From contig JBNKKH010000030.1 in assembly GCA_050291725.1 (NCBI GenBank), positions 1 to 55,890 of the forward strand: a DNA stretch of 55,890 nucleotides. The letters run 5' to 3'. This document shows, piece after piece, positions 24,360 through 33,634 of the stretch. This stretch comes from JAAGZL01 sp050291725. Lineage in GTDB: Bacteria; Pseudomonadota; Gammaproteobacteria; Chromatiales; Chromatiaceae. The notes below the pieces were generated by a model that worked only from the letters and a program-made list of their open reading frames with translations, did no database searches and was not told where the DNA came from. How positions within the stretch are numbered: the stretch's first letter is position 1; each line of letters opens with the position of its first letter. Position numbers and translations under genes: made by a program.

Positions 24360-25283
24360 TTATTTTTCGAATAATTCATCAATATCAATCTCAACCAGAG
24401 CCAAGATATTATCGTCATCATCCCCAATATCGTACTCCAGAAGATGTATTTCATCGCGTGATCTACCGTGCTTGGATATCTTTATACCCAAACTGTTAAT
24501 ACATACGGTATCTTCATGTATAGATATCAACTGTAGCGGCAACTCCAATATGCGGCTTAGTTTGTAGAGATACTTGGATGGATTGTTCAAAGTTTCCATG
24601 CTATTGCTAAAATAGCTGTAATCCCTTGATTCTTTTTTTTCCGACTGTTTTTCTCGGCTTAGAAATAGCTTCAAATACTCAACCACATTTTTAAACAGCA
24701 AATGTTTTAACGCCAATCTTACTTCGTGTTCAGTTGCTGCTGGGGCTAACAACTTTTGTCCAGTAAAATACACACTCGTCTGTTTTACATCTCTCTGTAT
24801 GACATCACCTCTCATGGCATCGCCAAACACTACCTTTTCGTGGTAGTCCATAAATAACACAGCAAAGAAACTACCCTGCTCTACCGCTATGGGTGACTTT
24901 AAGTACTGTTGAATCTCTTCGCTCTCATTACACAGTCTCCGCACCTCTTTCATACTCTCCAGCAGAGAGCTGATCTGATGGTTATACACAAAGTTTTTCC
25001 GGGTAAGTTTAACTGCTGGAGGTACCTGCTCCACTATCCCATCGAGATGTTGCAATAGTGTTCGTATACCGGAACGCAGGCTATCTTTATAGTTGTGAAC
25101 TGCACGTATTCTGGCATCCGTACCTTGAACCATTTCACTTATGGCCTCGCCAACCGGAATACCGTCAGACTCCACATCTGGAAGATCATCTTCCACACCC
25201 AGAAGTTCAAGCAAGTATTGCCACTGCTCGTGAAAAAAATCGCGTAATGCTGACGCCTCGTGGATACGCCGCTCAACAGCCAT
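24360..25283 (-). CDS. Hypothetical protein, 307 residues
   Basis: I do not recognise a family. It is soluble and largely helical, with acidic and basic alternation. The middle has a strand-rich part (GSFFAVLFMDYHEKVVFGD, then TSVYFTGQKLL) and a long helical stretch (HEVRLALKHLLFKNVVEYLKLFLSREKQSEKK). It ends in an acidic run (YDIGDDDDNILALVEIDIDELFEK). No signal peptide or membrane helix. Third gene after the acyltransferase-hydrolase fusion and a lipoprotein (64-base gap), so it may work with them in the lipid or envelope, but nothing in its sequence proves this. Confidence 0.65.
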   Translation of the reverse strand: MAVERRIHEASALRDFFHEQWQYLLELLGVEDDLPDVESDGIPVGEAISEMVQGTDARIRAVHNYKDSLRSGIRTLLQHLDGIVEQVPPAVKLTRKNFVYNHQISSLLESMKEVRRLCNESEEIQQYLKSPIAVEQGSFFAVLFMDYHEKVVFGDAMRGDVIQRDVKQTSVYFTGQKLLAPAATEHEVRLALKHLLFKNVVEYLKLFLSREKQSEKKESRDYSYFSNSMETLNNPSKYLYKLSRILELPLQLISIHEDTVCINSLGIKISKHGRSRDEIHLLEYDIGDDDDNILALVEIDIDELFEK

Positions 25284-25347
25284 TGCTCATTCCATTATTT
25301 ATACAATACATGACCTATATTAGAACAACTATTAACTAAATGCTTAA

Positions 25348-25881
25348 TCACAGCCTTCCATGAGGTTTTGCTAAACTGGAAATTCTAGCTTTTTTTACTA
25401 GCCAATTATCTGATTCGTATTCAAGCTCCATAGAGAGCGCATAGATGTCAGCACTATTATCAACCGCTTCTACCCAGGCCGAAGCATCATCGTACAGCAA
25501 TTTTAATTCGGGAAATATCGACTCCTTTGATGCCATGAGAATACTCATCTTAACTATTGCAGTATTCTCATCGTCAGAAAGTCTAATTGATGGCCTAGGA
25601 TAGTGAATGCTAAATTTACCAAAGCGCTTGAACACTACGAATAGTATCCTTCTCACATCCTGCCTGGAACGATTACCAGGCCCTGCGGTAAAACCATCCT
25701 TAGTTAACGCCATCAAGTCACCCAGTTTGTGACCTTCTGCCAACTCCACTCCTTGCCTGATCAGTTGATAGATCTGTTCTTCTCTATCTGTTTTTGCACA
25801 TGCAGTTATTTGCATGAGCGTCGATAATAGAATTATAACACCTAGCACTTTGCATACTGTGCTTTTGAAAAACATAAGCAT
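25348..25881 (-). CDS. Putative lipoprotein with NTF2-like domain
   Basis: 177 residues from the ATG at 25881 (AGGA 8 bases upstream; the longer frame overlaps the preceding gene). The N-terminus is a lipoprotein signal (FFKSTVCKVLGVIILLSTLMQ, then ITAC with Cys28 as lipidation site). The mature domain (VELAEGHKLGDLMALTKDGF, then RQDVRRILFVVFKRFG, IHYPRPSIRLSDDENTAIV and LEYESDNWLVKKARI) has the helix-then-curved-sheet pattern of small NTF2/SnoaL-like domains, often seen in anchored ligand-binding proteins. It lies 10 bases after the fusion gene, hence co-transcribed. Family call is tentative. Confidence 0.7.
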   Translation of the reverse strand: MLMFFKSTVCKVLGVIILLSTLMQITACAKTDREEQIYQLIRQGVELAEGHKLGDLMALTKDGFTAGPGNRSRQDVRRILFVVFKRFGKFSIHYPRPSIRLSDDENTAIVKMSILMASKESIFPELKLLYDDASAWVEAVDNSADIYALSMELEYESDNWLVKKARISSLAKPHGRL

Positions 25882-25891
25882 CGAATCTATC

Positions 25892-28168
25892 CTAAATTGA
25901 CAAATTGTCCAGATACTCAATAATCAACTTTCTGGTATTACCTATATCACCATACAGAATCCCATGGTGATCTGAGGCTATCATTTCTAGGCTCTTATCT
26001 TCGCTCCCAAGCTTATCCATAACAATAGTTGCACTTTCAGGATTTACCACCTTATCCTGATCCCCTTGCAGAATGAGTGCTGAACATTTGACATCCTTCA
26101 GCCTCCCCTTTAATTCATCTAACATCACCTGTAGTTCAAACAATCCATGTAGCGGCATAGAACGGTAATTGATATGGGGGTTTTCGGTTTCGCTATTGTA
26201 CCTAAATGGCAATATACCCTCATATGCCGGAACCCAGCTTACTAGTCTGTTAGCTGTATGCAATAGAGGAACAAACACCATATTTTTGTTCACGAACTTG
26301 ATTGGGGTAGAAACGGCAACCACTCCCACTAACCCATCTGGCTGCTCAGCCGCTAGCATAAGTGAAACTGCTGCGCCGGTGGAGAAACCGACCAGACAGA
26401 TCCGGTCACAGTAGGCCAGCATAACATCGTATGCTTGTTGAACTGACTCTAGCCAATCTTCCCAACTTCGTTCTCTTAGATCCCAAGGTGAGGTGCCATG
26501 CCCCTTGAGACGCGGAGCGATAACAGAATAACCCAACTCTGATAACTGCTCTGCAAAACCCCTAACCTCAGCTGGTGATGAGAGGAAACCGTGCACAAGC
26601 ACTACGCCTATTCTGTTATGGTTTTCCGGCAAGATAAAAAAAGCATCGCTGGGTTCGGTAGCAGTCTCCTGATTATTTATCTCTTGATGTTTTTGTTTAG
26701 TAAATTGTTTTCTATCCCAATCAAGCTCCATAGACATATCATCGAACCTAAATTGAGCTACCTCTTTACTACTTGGTTTAACCGAATTTCCTATGGCCTG
26801 CTCAACAACATCAACTATGCCTTGCACTGGCCTTGCCTCATTGGCATATACCTCAACCATATTCTCCATGCGGACTTCATCAAAATCGTGCTCCTCACAA
26901 AGCTTAGGCATAAACATGTATCTACCAGCTACCAGTTCAACCAGCTCCAACTTAGAAGTGGTTCGGAAAAATTGCTCCAATCCATCACAACTTCCTTTCA
27001 ATAGCCCGTGATAGGCAGACGGATTTCTCAGGCTGCGATGTAGATTAATATGAGGCAACATCTGGGCATATTTAACTGCCAGATATAGCATGAGATGGAA
27101 ATCATCGTATCCTACATCCTCTACCCCCCTCTCTAAATGATTGAAGATTATAAGAGAAGCCAGATGGCTTAGGTTGATAGTTACTTCACTATAAATGCCC
27201 TGCATGTAACTATCGCGCAATTTTCTGGAATTGCTACGTATCCTGGCAGAGAGATAACGCCGATCCATACTACTAGTCTCAGGATTAGGCACTAGTAGAT
27301 CATCCAGGGTTTGAATACATCTGGTACAAAATCTAGTTATGGGACGCTCCCAGGATTTCCAATACTGCTCAGTATCTATTACATCTCCCAGGCGAATATC
27401 CATATCGGTATGTTTCAGCAATATATTTCCTTCAATCAACAGCTCTTCCGATAGACGTTTGCTGATACCTCTGTTGAACAACTCCACTCCACGACGCAAC
27501 AAGTTGTCGCTCACCCGCATTGGGTAAAATGTGATGTTGGCAGGAACAATAGTTGATTTGCGGTGTACCGCCGCATATAGAGCATCCTTACTATCTAGTT
27601 CTAGGGCCATTACCCAGTATTTGATGCTATCTGCATCGCCCTGAGCAAAAGAGTTTCTGATCGACTGTTTTAACAGATCAACCTTGAGCGACAGAACCGC
27701 TGCACCTGTATGGTGTTTACGTCGCTCCTTAGCACTTCTGGAGTAAATGCTATACCGGCCTGCGTCATCATAAACCCGGCGATCTTTAACCATCCCCCCC
27801 TCTGGAAAGATGATAACTTTACGTCCGCGCAGTATCTCCTTAGCCAGAAATGGCATAAGTCTGGGGTATTTATTGGGTACGGCACCAACACTTAGCAGGT
27901 AGTTAGAAAATCCGTCCTCTGCATCGAAAAACTCATCCGCTGCGATTGATCGACAATAGGAGCCATCCTCCTGATAGATGAGATATTGAGGAATAAAGGT
28001 TTCAAAACGGGCGAAATGATTGAAAAGAAATATCTCACCATTCGATAACTGCCCTTCGTTATGGTGCAACTTGATGTTAACACTTAGCAGCCGTTTAAGG
28101 AGAGATATAACCCTCACCGACCATTCATAAGTGGAACCGTTTATTTTTAGCTCTTCAAAGCCATCCAC
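25892..28168 (-). CDS. Acyltransferase-alpha/beta hydrolase fusion protein
   Basis: 758 residues. The N-terminal part resembles PlsB/PlsC-type glycerolipid acyltransferases: FLFNHFARFETFIP (about 47-60) in place of the NHx4D block and VIIFPEGGMVKDR (118-130) as the FPEG substrate block. The catalytic Asp is Glu (H51-x4-E56). A helical middle region (about 250-500) follows. The C-terminal third is a monoacylglycerol-lipase-like hydrolase: VVLVHGFLSSP (about 522-532), nucleophile Ser596 in GFSTG, probable Asp705 (GDQDKVV) and His734/735 (SDHHGILY). No membrane helix is clear. Probable role in glycerolipid remodelling; the two domains could transfer and hydrolyse the same acyl chain. Confidence 0.8.
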   Translation of the reverse strand: MDGFEELKINGSTYEWSVRVISLLKRLLSVNIKLHHNEGQLSNGEIFLFNHFARFETFIPQYLIYQEDGSYCRSIAADEFFDAEDGFSNYLLSVGAVPNKYPRLMPFLAKEILRGRKVIIFPEGGMVKDRRVYDDAGRYSIYSRSAKERRKHHTGAAVLSLKVDLLKQSIRNSFAQGDADSIKYWVMALELDSKDALYAAVHRKSTIVPANITFYPMRVSDNLLRRGVELFNRGISKRLSEELLIEGNILLKHTDMDIRLGDVIDTEQYWKSWERPITRFCTRCIQTLDDLLVPNPETSSMDRRYLSARIRSNSRKLRDSYMQGIYSEVTINLSHLASLIIFNHLERGVEDVGYDDFHLMLYLAVKYAQMLPHINLHRSLRNPSAYHGLLKGSCDGLEQFFRTTSKLELVELVAGRYMFMPKLCEEHDFDEVRMENMVEVYANEARPVQGIVDVVEQAIGNSVKPSSKEVAQFRFDDMSMELDWDRKQFTKQKHQEINNQETATEPSDAFFILPENHNRIGVVLVHGFLSSPAEVRGFAEQLSELGYSVIAPRLKGHGTSPWDLRERSWEDWLESVQQAYDVMLAYCDRICLVGFSTGAAVSLMLAAEQPDGLVGVVAVSTPIKFVNKNMVFVPLLHTANRLVSWVPAYEGILPFRYNSETENPHINYRSMPLHGLFELQVMLDELKGRLKDVKCSALILQGDQDKVVNPESATIVMDKLGSEDKSLEMIASDHHGILYGDIGNTRKLIIEYLDNLSI

Positions 28169-28300
28169 AAAATATAGCCCTCGATTGGGTATGCATTTTG
28201 ATCAACCAATTGAATATTGGTTCAGTTTCAGACTATGCCGGATAACTTGTCTGGTCAAGACAGGCAATGAATGAAATGGTGTGATTGCTTTCTGTGGAGC

Positions 28301-29137
28301 TTAACTGCCCAACATTTTCTCAAGGTGGATTTTAATGGAGTCTTCCAGAGTTAAATCGCCATTGATTATCGCAGCTTCATAATCGCGCAGCCAGGTCCCG
28401 ATAAAACCGCGGGCATGGCGCAGTTCCATAAGCATCAATTTCGTTATAGGACCACCAGCATCCATAAAGCCACTCTGAACATAATCCTGTTCAGTCTGGT
28501 ACCTATCATAATCCAGCCGAATAATCTCTGCCTGCCAACGCCCATTCGAATAGCTCATTTGGGCATAGGAAGAGCGATAATCACGATCAAATGGAGTTCC
28601 CACAGAGCCACTGTTTATTACAGTGGTTCCATTGAACTTACGGATAAACGGCCAATGGGTATGGGATGTGATGAAGATATCCTTATCACTGCCAATCTTC
28701 TCCGGCAGCTCATGGTCTTGAGTCCTTGGGGTTATGCCGTCACGATTCCCTAGTATAGTCCCATGAGTGATGTGTATAGATCCGCCTTCCAGGTCATCCA
28801 GATCCATGCCTTCATCCCAAGCGGCGATGCGATCAATCTCCGGAGCAACCTGGGCATAGGTCCAGTGGCTAAAACGGCGCATCTCGTATATTGCACCACT
28901 CTTTGGCTCCTGTTCTGTTCCGCAGTTGAGAACAAAGTTTTCGTGGTTCCCCTTCAGAAACAGCGCATCTGGAAACCTCTCTAGCAATAGCTGTAGTGCC
29001 TGCAAACTGTATGGGCCACGATTAATAAGATCGCCATTGACGATAAGTTTGTCAGGACGCCAGCGCTCAATATGCTCTAGCACCACATGTAGCGCTGGCA
29101 TATTGCCATGGACATCAGATATTACCGCTAGCTTCAT
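28301..29137 (-). CDS. Metallophosphoesterase (calcineurin-like, YfcE/diadenosine-tetraphosphatase type)
   Basis: 278 residues. Metal-binding motifs in order: ISDVHGNMPAL (D8, H10), VNGDLINRGPYS (GDxxNRGP), LKGNHENFVL (GNHE), HITHGT, and TSHTHWPFI (GHTH-like) with INSGSVG. The NRGPYSLQALQLL part is typical of ApaH/PrpE-like phosphatases. It hydrolyses a phosphoester; the substrate (Ap4A, phosphoprotein, cNMP) cannot be told. It lies 132 bases upstream of the acyltransferase-hydrolase gene and may share its transcript. Confidence 0.88.
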   Translation of the reverse strand: MKLAVISDVHGNMPALHVVLEHIERWRPDKLIVNGDLINRGPYSLQALQLLLERFPDALFLKGNHENFVLNCGTEQEPKSGAIYEMRRFSHWTYAQVAPEIDRIAAWDEGMDLDDLEGGSIHITHGTILGNRDGITPRTQDHELPEKIGSDKDIFITSHTHWPFIRKFNGTTVINSGSVGTPFDRDYRSSYAQMSYSNGRWQAEIIRLDYDRYQTEQDYVQSGFMDAGGPITKLMLMELRHARGFIGTWLRDYEAAIINGDLTLEDSIKIHLEKMLGS

Positions 29138-29334
29138 ATAAATCCCATGGATTAGTTAGAAAACTTGATGCGAAACTCCTGTTTCTGCAACAGTTTAGTG
29201 AGAGTAAATATACAGTTAGCAGGGGAATCAGGCCAACCTCACTTGGCAAATTGTACCCACTAGATGAGAATTATCAATGATCCTGAGTAATTTACTTGGT
29301 TTAATAGACGCGTATTCAAAAAACTTTGAATAAC

Positions 29335-29385
29335 AGCCAACTGCATTGCATCTCTCTCCTCGTCGTCAGCAGTTGGCTTTTTTTT
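29335..29385 (+). ncRNA. Possible small RNA or leader attenuator (terminator hairpin with CU-rich loop)
   Basis: AGCCAACTGC (29335-29344) and GCAGTTGGCT (29369-29378) form a perfect 10-bp stem, followed by an uninterrupted T run to 29385. The 24-base loop is CU-rich (CTCTCTCCTC), complementary to Shine-Dalgarno-like sequences. A second small palindrome (TTCAAA/TTTGAA, 29315-29330) stands just before. No plus-strand gene lies upstream for it to terminate; bioA starts 90 bases downstream. Either a short sRNA ends here, or this is a regulatory element in the bioA leader. Confidence 0.45.
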
Positions 29386-29474
29386 GCCTATTAAAAAACC
29401 ACACTTATTTCGAGCGTTCTGCTCAATACCCTATACTATACATATCTGCATACCACCTGGGATATGATAACAGC

Positions 29475-30764
29475 ATGAGCATGGATCAAGACAAAATTCT
29501 GGCGCTAGATAACAGCATAGTCTGGCACCCCTATAGTTCGATAAATTCAGATATACCCATCTACTCTGTAGCTTCGGCGGATGGTGTACATCTAAATCTA
29601 AGTGATGGACGTGTACTCATTGATGGCATGTCTTCATGGTGGTGCGCCATACATGGGTACAATAACCAAGTCATGAACCGCGCCATTCAGAATCAGTTAG
29701 ACCGAATGTCTCATGTAATGTTTGGTGGACTGACTCATGAGCCAGCTGTTGAGCTTGCAGCCAAACTGGTAGAGCTTACCCCTAATCAGCTACAGACAGT
29801 ATTCTTTGCTGATTCCGGTTCCGTCTCAGTAGAGGTAGCTATGAAGATGGCTATCCAACATTGGTATGCCAAAAAGAGACCAGAAAAAGACCTGTTCCTT
29901 ACCATCCACAACGGCTATCACGGAGATACATTTGGCGCTATGTCGGTATGTGATCCTGTGAGCGGCATGCACTCACTTTTTTCCGGAGTTTTGGCAAAAC
30001 AGCTGTTTGTTAACTCTCCTAGCTGTGGCTTCGGTGAGCAATGCAGCCCATCAGACATAGAGCCAATGGCTAAGCAGCTTGAACAAAAACATGATCAGAT
30101 TGCCGCTGTTATTCTGGAACCTATAGTTCAGGGCGCTGGTGGCATGCGCTTCTACTCAGCAGAGTATCTAAAACAGGTACGCGAACTGTGTGATAAATAC
30201 GAAGTTCTACTGATACTGGATGAGATTGCCACCGGCTTTGGGCGCACCGGTAAGATGTTTGCCTGCGAACATGCTGGAATAGCACCCGACATAATGTGTG
30301 TCGGCAAGGCCCTTACCGGTGGTTATATGACATTGGCGGCCACCCTTACAACTCGTGAAATCAGCGAAACCATATCCAACGGCCAACCGGGACAGTTCAT
30401 GCATGGCCCAACCTTCATGGCCAACCCCCTGGCCTGCTCTGCCGCCATTGCCAGTCTCCATCTATTAACAGAGTCTCCCTGGCATGTACGTATAAAGAAG
30501 ATAGAGCTGGGGCTAATGCGTGGCCTTGGGCCGTGCAAAGAGCTGTCCCAGGTTGCAGATGTTAGGGTGCTGGGAGCAATCGGCGTAGTAGAGATGAAAA
30601 ACCCGGTGGATATGCAGGTAGTACAACCGGCACTGGTGGATGAAGGGGTATGGGTGCGGCCTTTTGGCAAGCTGATTTACCTTATGCCTCCATACATAAT
30701 CAACGAGCAAGAGTTGGAAGAGCTGACAACTGCAGTGCGAGATGTAGTAAAAACAATATCTTGA
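29475..30764 (+). CDS. bioA: Adenosylmethionine-8-amino-7-oxononanoate aminotransferase
   Basis: 429 residues from the ATG at 29475 (a second ATG lies at 29481). The longer frame upstream runs into the terminator hairpin and is unlikely. Class III aminotransferase with the BioA signature: VWHPYSS near the N-terminus, DGMSSWWCAIHGYN, LTHEPAVELA, GYHGDTFGAMSVCDP, the PLP lysine in DIMCVGKALTGGYMTLAAT, and HGPTFMANPLACSAA. It makes 7,8-diaminopelargonate for biotin, using SAM as amino donor. Other biotin genes are not adjacent. Confidence 0.96.
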   Translation: MSMDQDKILALDNSIVWHPYSSINSDIPIYSVASADGVHLNLSDGRVLIDGMSSWWCAIHGYNNQVMNRAIQNQLDRMSHVMFGGLTHEPAVELAAKLVELTPNQLQTVFFADSGSVSVEVAMKMAIQHWYAKKRPEKDLFLTIHNGYHGDTFGAMSVCDPVSGMHSLFSGVLAKQLFVNSPSCGFGEQCSPSDIEPMAKQLEQKHDQIAAVILEPIVQGAGGMRFYSAEYLKQVRELCDKYEVLLILDEIATGFGRTGKMFACEHAGIAPDIMCVGKALTGGYMTLAATLTTREISETISNGQPGQFMHGPTFMANPLACSAAIASLHLLTESPWHVRIKKIELGLMRGLGPCKELSQVADVRVLGAIGVVEMKNPVDMQVVQPALVDEGVWVRPFGKLIYLMPPYIINEQELEELTTAVRDVVKTIS

Positions 30765-30930
30765 TTCCATATAGTCATGGGGAACAATAACCTTTGCCTA
30801 TTCTCCTACTGCTATATCTCCTACTTGATAATATTTATTACACAAGCAGTAGTGATTTATTCTGATTTTCAGATTTATTTAAGGTTAGACAGCTAGAATT
30901 GTGCCTAAACCTAGGCATGAGATGTAATAA

Positions 30931-31566
30931 ATGAGAAGTAGCAAACAAAGCAAAACCACGGATCATACGCAAGACAATAACAAAGCACTATTTTTATCCG
31001 GCAAAATAGATATTCCTACAAGAGGAATCCATCTTGGCATAATGTTTCTTGGGCTGTCAGCGTACTTAACTGGCGATGGTGCAGATGATTATAAGAAACT
31101 GGATTATTCTGACTATATTCTGCATAAATGGCTGGGGATAGGCCTTGCCCTATTCATTCTCATCAGAATTTTATACGGATTAGTTGGGGCTGATTCTGCA
31201 CGTTTTATAAATTGGGTACCTTACACAAAGGAACGAATGCGTCTGGCATTTGAAGGATTAATGTGCGTTTTTCTTTTCAGAAAACCTAGGCGAGATGCGC
31301 ATCAGGGAATATCTGGCCTTATCAATGCTACGGGGCTCGTCATATTCGCCTGGATGGCAACAACTGGCGCTCTTATGTTCTTTCTTCTTGAACCAGGCAA
31401 ACGTGCTAGTGGTTTCATGCACTTTATTAAGGAAATCCACGAGATAGGTGAGGGATTGATCCCAGCCTATTTAATAATTCATATTGGGGCGGTGATAATC
31501 CATGCCCTCTTCGGACGTGATATCTGGCGCAAGATGTTATTTATGCAAAGAAGGGCAAGGTATTAA
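30931..31566 (+). CDS. Cytochrome b561-family membrane protein
   Basis: 211 residues, four membrane helices. After a charged start, GIHLGIMFLGLSAYLTGDG (helix 1, His ligand), DYILHKWLGIGLALFILIRILYGLVG (helix 2, His ligand), GISGLINATGLVIFAWMATTGALMFFLL (helix 3) and IHEIGEGLIPAYLIIHIGAVIIHALFG (helix 4, paired His). This is the hydrogenase/cytochrome b561 pattern with two b-haems. It ends FGRDIWRKM, the usual basic C-terminal motif. It stands alone; a c-type partner is not next to it. Confidence 0.88.
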   Translation: MRSSKQSKTTDHTQDNNKALFLSGKIDIPTRGIHLGIMFLGLSAYLTGDGADDYKKLDYSDYILHKWLGIGLALFILIRILYGLVGADSARFINWVPYTKERMRLAFEGLMCVFLFRKPRRDAHQGISGLINATGLVIFAWMATTGALMFFLLEPGKRASGFMHFIKEIHEIGEGLIPAYLIIHIGAVIIHALFGRDIWRKMLFMQRRARY

Positions 31567-31625
31567 GTGTACGCATAGAGAAAAGATCTGGAGGAGCTGC
31601 CAACCGCACTGATCTCAGTTGCGGA

Positions 31626-32879
31626 CTAACGTAGTTTCGACACCAGGCCAGAGGTAGGGAAACAGCTCTGCTTTAAGCCATTTTTCCGTTGCCACTCACC
31701 AATAGAACGCCGGGTTTTGTATCCGGGCAGTCCATCAGCACCACCCACGTCATACCCCTCTTGTTCCAACCTACGCTGCATACGGGCAACATCTGAACGC
31801 AGTAGCCTGCCTACATCTCCCCATTGCTCCTTGAATGGCCCTGAACCATAAGCCATGCGATCGGCTAGATTACCGATATAGAGGGCATAAAGATCTGAAT
31901 TGTTATACTCCTTCAACACATAAAAGTTGGGAGTAACCACAAATTTAGGACCATAAATACCTGCAGGCACCAGCAGCATCCCCTTGGCCGGCAACTCATG
32001 TCTTGGAAACGGCTTACCGTTGATGCGCCCTATACCCTGATCTACCCATTTAGCAATAGGTAGCGCCCTGTCTGGTCCTTCCTGACCACAAAACACCTTG
32101 GATGACATAGACGCCTCATACCCCCAATCCCGACCCCGCTGCCAACCGGATTTCGCCAGATAGTTGGCTATGGAAGCCAGAGTATCCGGGACTGAGTTCC
32201 AGATATCTCTGCGGCCATCTCCATCGAAATCCACGGCATATTTGAGATAGACAGATGGCATGAACTGGGGTTGCCCCATTGCACCGGCCCAGGAGCTACG
32301 CATATCTCCTTGTTTAATATACCCCTTTTGTAGTATCTGCAGTGCTGCCAGCAGTTCCTTGCGAAACAGCTCCTTGCGAGTAGACATAAAGGCCTTGGTG
32401 GCTAACACCCTCAGCGCAGAATTGGTCAGCTTGGCCCGACCATAGCTGGTCTCCTTACCCCAAATCGCCACAAGAATGCGGCCAGGTACACCATAGCGCT
32501 TCTCAATGCGGCCAATTGTGTTGGCCCACTTTTGGGAGAGCCCAGAACCGTAGTCAGTCAGCCTCTGCAGACGCTTCTGATTAAAATATGCTCCGGGGGA
32601 ACGGAACTCAGCCTGACTCTGCTCAAGCTTAGCTGGAGGCTTGGTTCCGGGTGGCACCAGGTCAGGTAGTTTCCAGTTCAGTTTGATCCCTGACAGGGCC
32701 TGATTGAAGGTGGACTTTGCTACTCCTTTATCCTTAGCATCTGGCCATAGTTCCTTCTGCAGCCATGTGGCAAACAGCTTTTCTGTATCGGCTCGGGAAG
32801 TGGCCTGGAGCGGTGTGGAAAAACATAATGCCAGGAGGACAAATCCGACCATTTTGCTAGAGAGTGAGAAAGCGCTCAT
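31626..32879 (-). CDS. Lytic murein transglycosylase, MltB family
   Basis: 417 residues with a signal peptide (GFVLLALCFSTPLQA). The SLT_2/MltB domain carries catalytic Glu143 in VAIWGKETSYGRA, followed by SSWAGAMGQPQFMPSVYLKYAVDFDGDGRRDIW in outline. A C-terminal peptidoglycan-binding domain (about 355-417: VARMQRRLEQEGYDVGGADG, then KTRRSIGEWQRKNGL) completes it. It cleaves glycan strands in the periplasm, giving anhydro-muropeptides. No lipobox Cys, so it is soluble, unlike E. coli MltB. Confidence 0.93.
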   Translation of the reverse strand: MSAFSLSSKMVGFVLLALCFSTPLQATSRADTEKLFATWLQKELWPDAKDKGVAKSTFNQALSGIKLNWKLPDLVPPGTKPPAKLEQSQAEFRSPGAYFNQKRLQRLTDYGSGLSQKWANTIGRIEKRYGVPGRILVAIWGKETSYGRAKLTNSALRVLATKAFMSTRKELFRKELLAALQILQKGYIKQGDMRSSWAGAMGQPQFMPSVYLKYAVDFDGDGRRDIWNSVPDTLASIANYLAKSGWQRGRDWGYEASMSSKVFCGQEGPDRALPIAKWVDQGIGRINGKPFPRHELPAKGMLLVPAGIYGPKFVVTPNFYVLKEYNNSDLYALYIGNLADRMAYGSGPFKEQWGDVGRLLRSDVARMQRRLEQEGYDVGGADGLPGYKTRRSIGEWQRKNGLKQSCFPTSGLVSKLR

Positions 32880-32929
32880 AGAAGATCATCTACCGGTTAT
32901 TGCTATATGGATATGTTATCAATCTCAAA

Positions 32930-33616
32930 CTAGTTTCGCTGCAGTTTGTAGATGTTCTCTGACAATCTACTTAGCCCCTTGCCACTATATCTTTCTGTAT
33001 CCTTGAGCAGGTCCAATGCGTGCAGATGAGTTACTTGGAAGTTGTCAGCAAACAGTTCCTCTACCTCATTATCTGTTACTGCATAGGGTGGTCCTCTCAT
33101 CTCCTTCTGGGGATAATCCATTGCTACCAGCAGAACTGAACAGCCGCTAGGCAGAATTTCCCCGAGCAGTTTGGCGTAGGCCTTACGCTGCTTGGAATCC
33201 AGCGCTACTAGGGAAGCGCGATCATACACCGCATTTACCTGTTTAACATGATGCGATTTAAGCTGAAATATGTCGCCACACAGCAGAGTATAAGGTTCAG
33301 CCTGAAACTGCTGGAATGACCCTAGGTTACTACGCTTGGCAATCAGATCTTGATTGGAGAAAAACCCACTCACGGCAATTTCGCTGATCTCCACCCCAAC
33401 GATGGAATATCCTTGCTGTGCCAACCAGATCATATCCCTACTCTTGCCACAAAGCGGAACAAGCACCAAGGAGTTCTGGTCCATACCTAAGGTATGCCAG
33501 AACGACAACAGATGCGGATTGATCTCTTGGTGATGCCAGCCGATATCTCCCTCCCGCCAGCGTTGCAGCCAGAACTCCCTGCTAGACTCCTCGGTATTAT
33601 CTATTTCCTCAGACAA
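32930..33616 (-). CDS. tpm: Thiopurine S-methyltransferase family protein
   Basis: 228 residues. FWLQRWREGDIGWHHQEINPHLLSFW at the N-terminus and VLVPLCGKSRDMIWLAQQGYSIVGVEIS (SAM-binding) are the bacterial TPMT signature; AVYDRASLVALDSKQRKAYAKLL is the third block. It methylates thiol, selenium or tellurium compounds. It starts 18 bases after purA stops, so it is the last gene of that unit. Confidence 0.92.
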   Translation of the reverse strand: MSEEIDNTEESSREFWLQRWREGDIGWHHQEINPHLLSFWHTLGMDQNSLVLVPLCGKSRDMIWLAQQGYSIVGVEISEIAVSGFFSNQDLIAKRSNLGSFQQFQAEPYTLLCGDIFQLKSHHVKQVNAVYDRASLVALDSKQRKAYAKLLGEILPSGCSVLLVAMDYPQKEMRGPPYAVTDNEVEELFADNFQVTHLHALDLLKDTERYSGKGLSRLSENIYKLQRN

Positions 33617-33634
33617 AGCTAACCAAAACAGATA

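Noticed and set aside
31604..31624. Hairpin CCGCACTG...CAGTTGCGG between cytochrome b561 and the transglycosylase
   Set aside because: It has a bulge and no U-tract on either strand, and overlaps the convergent gene end; too weak to call a terminator.
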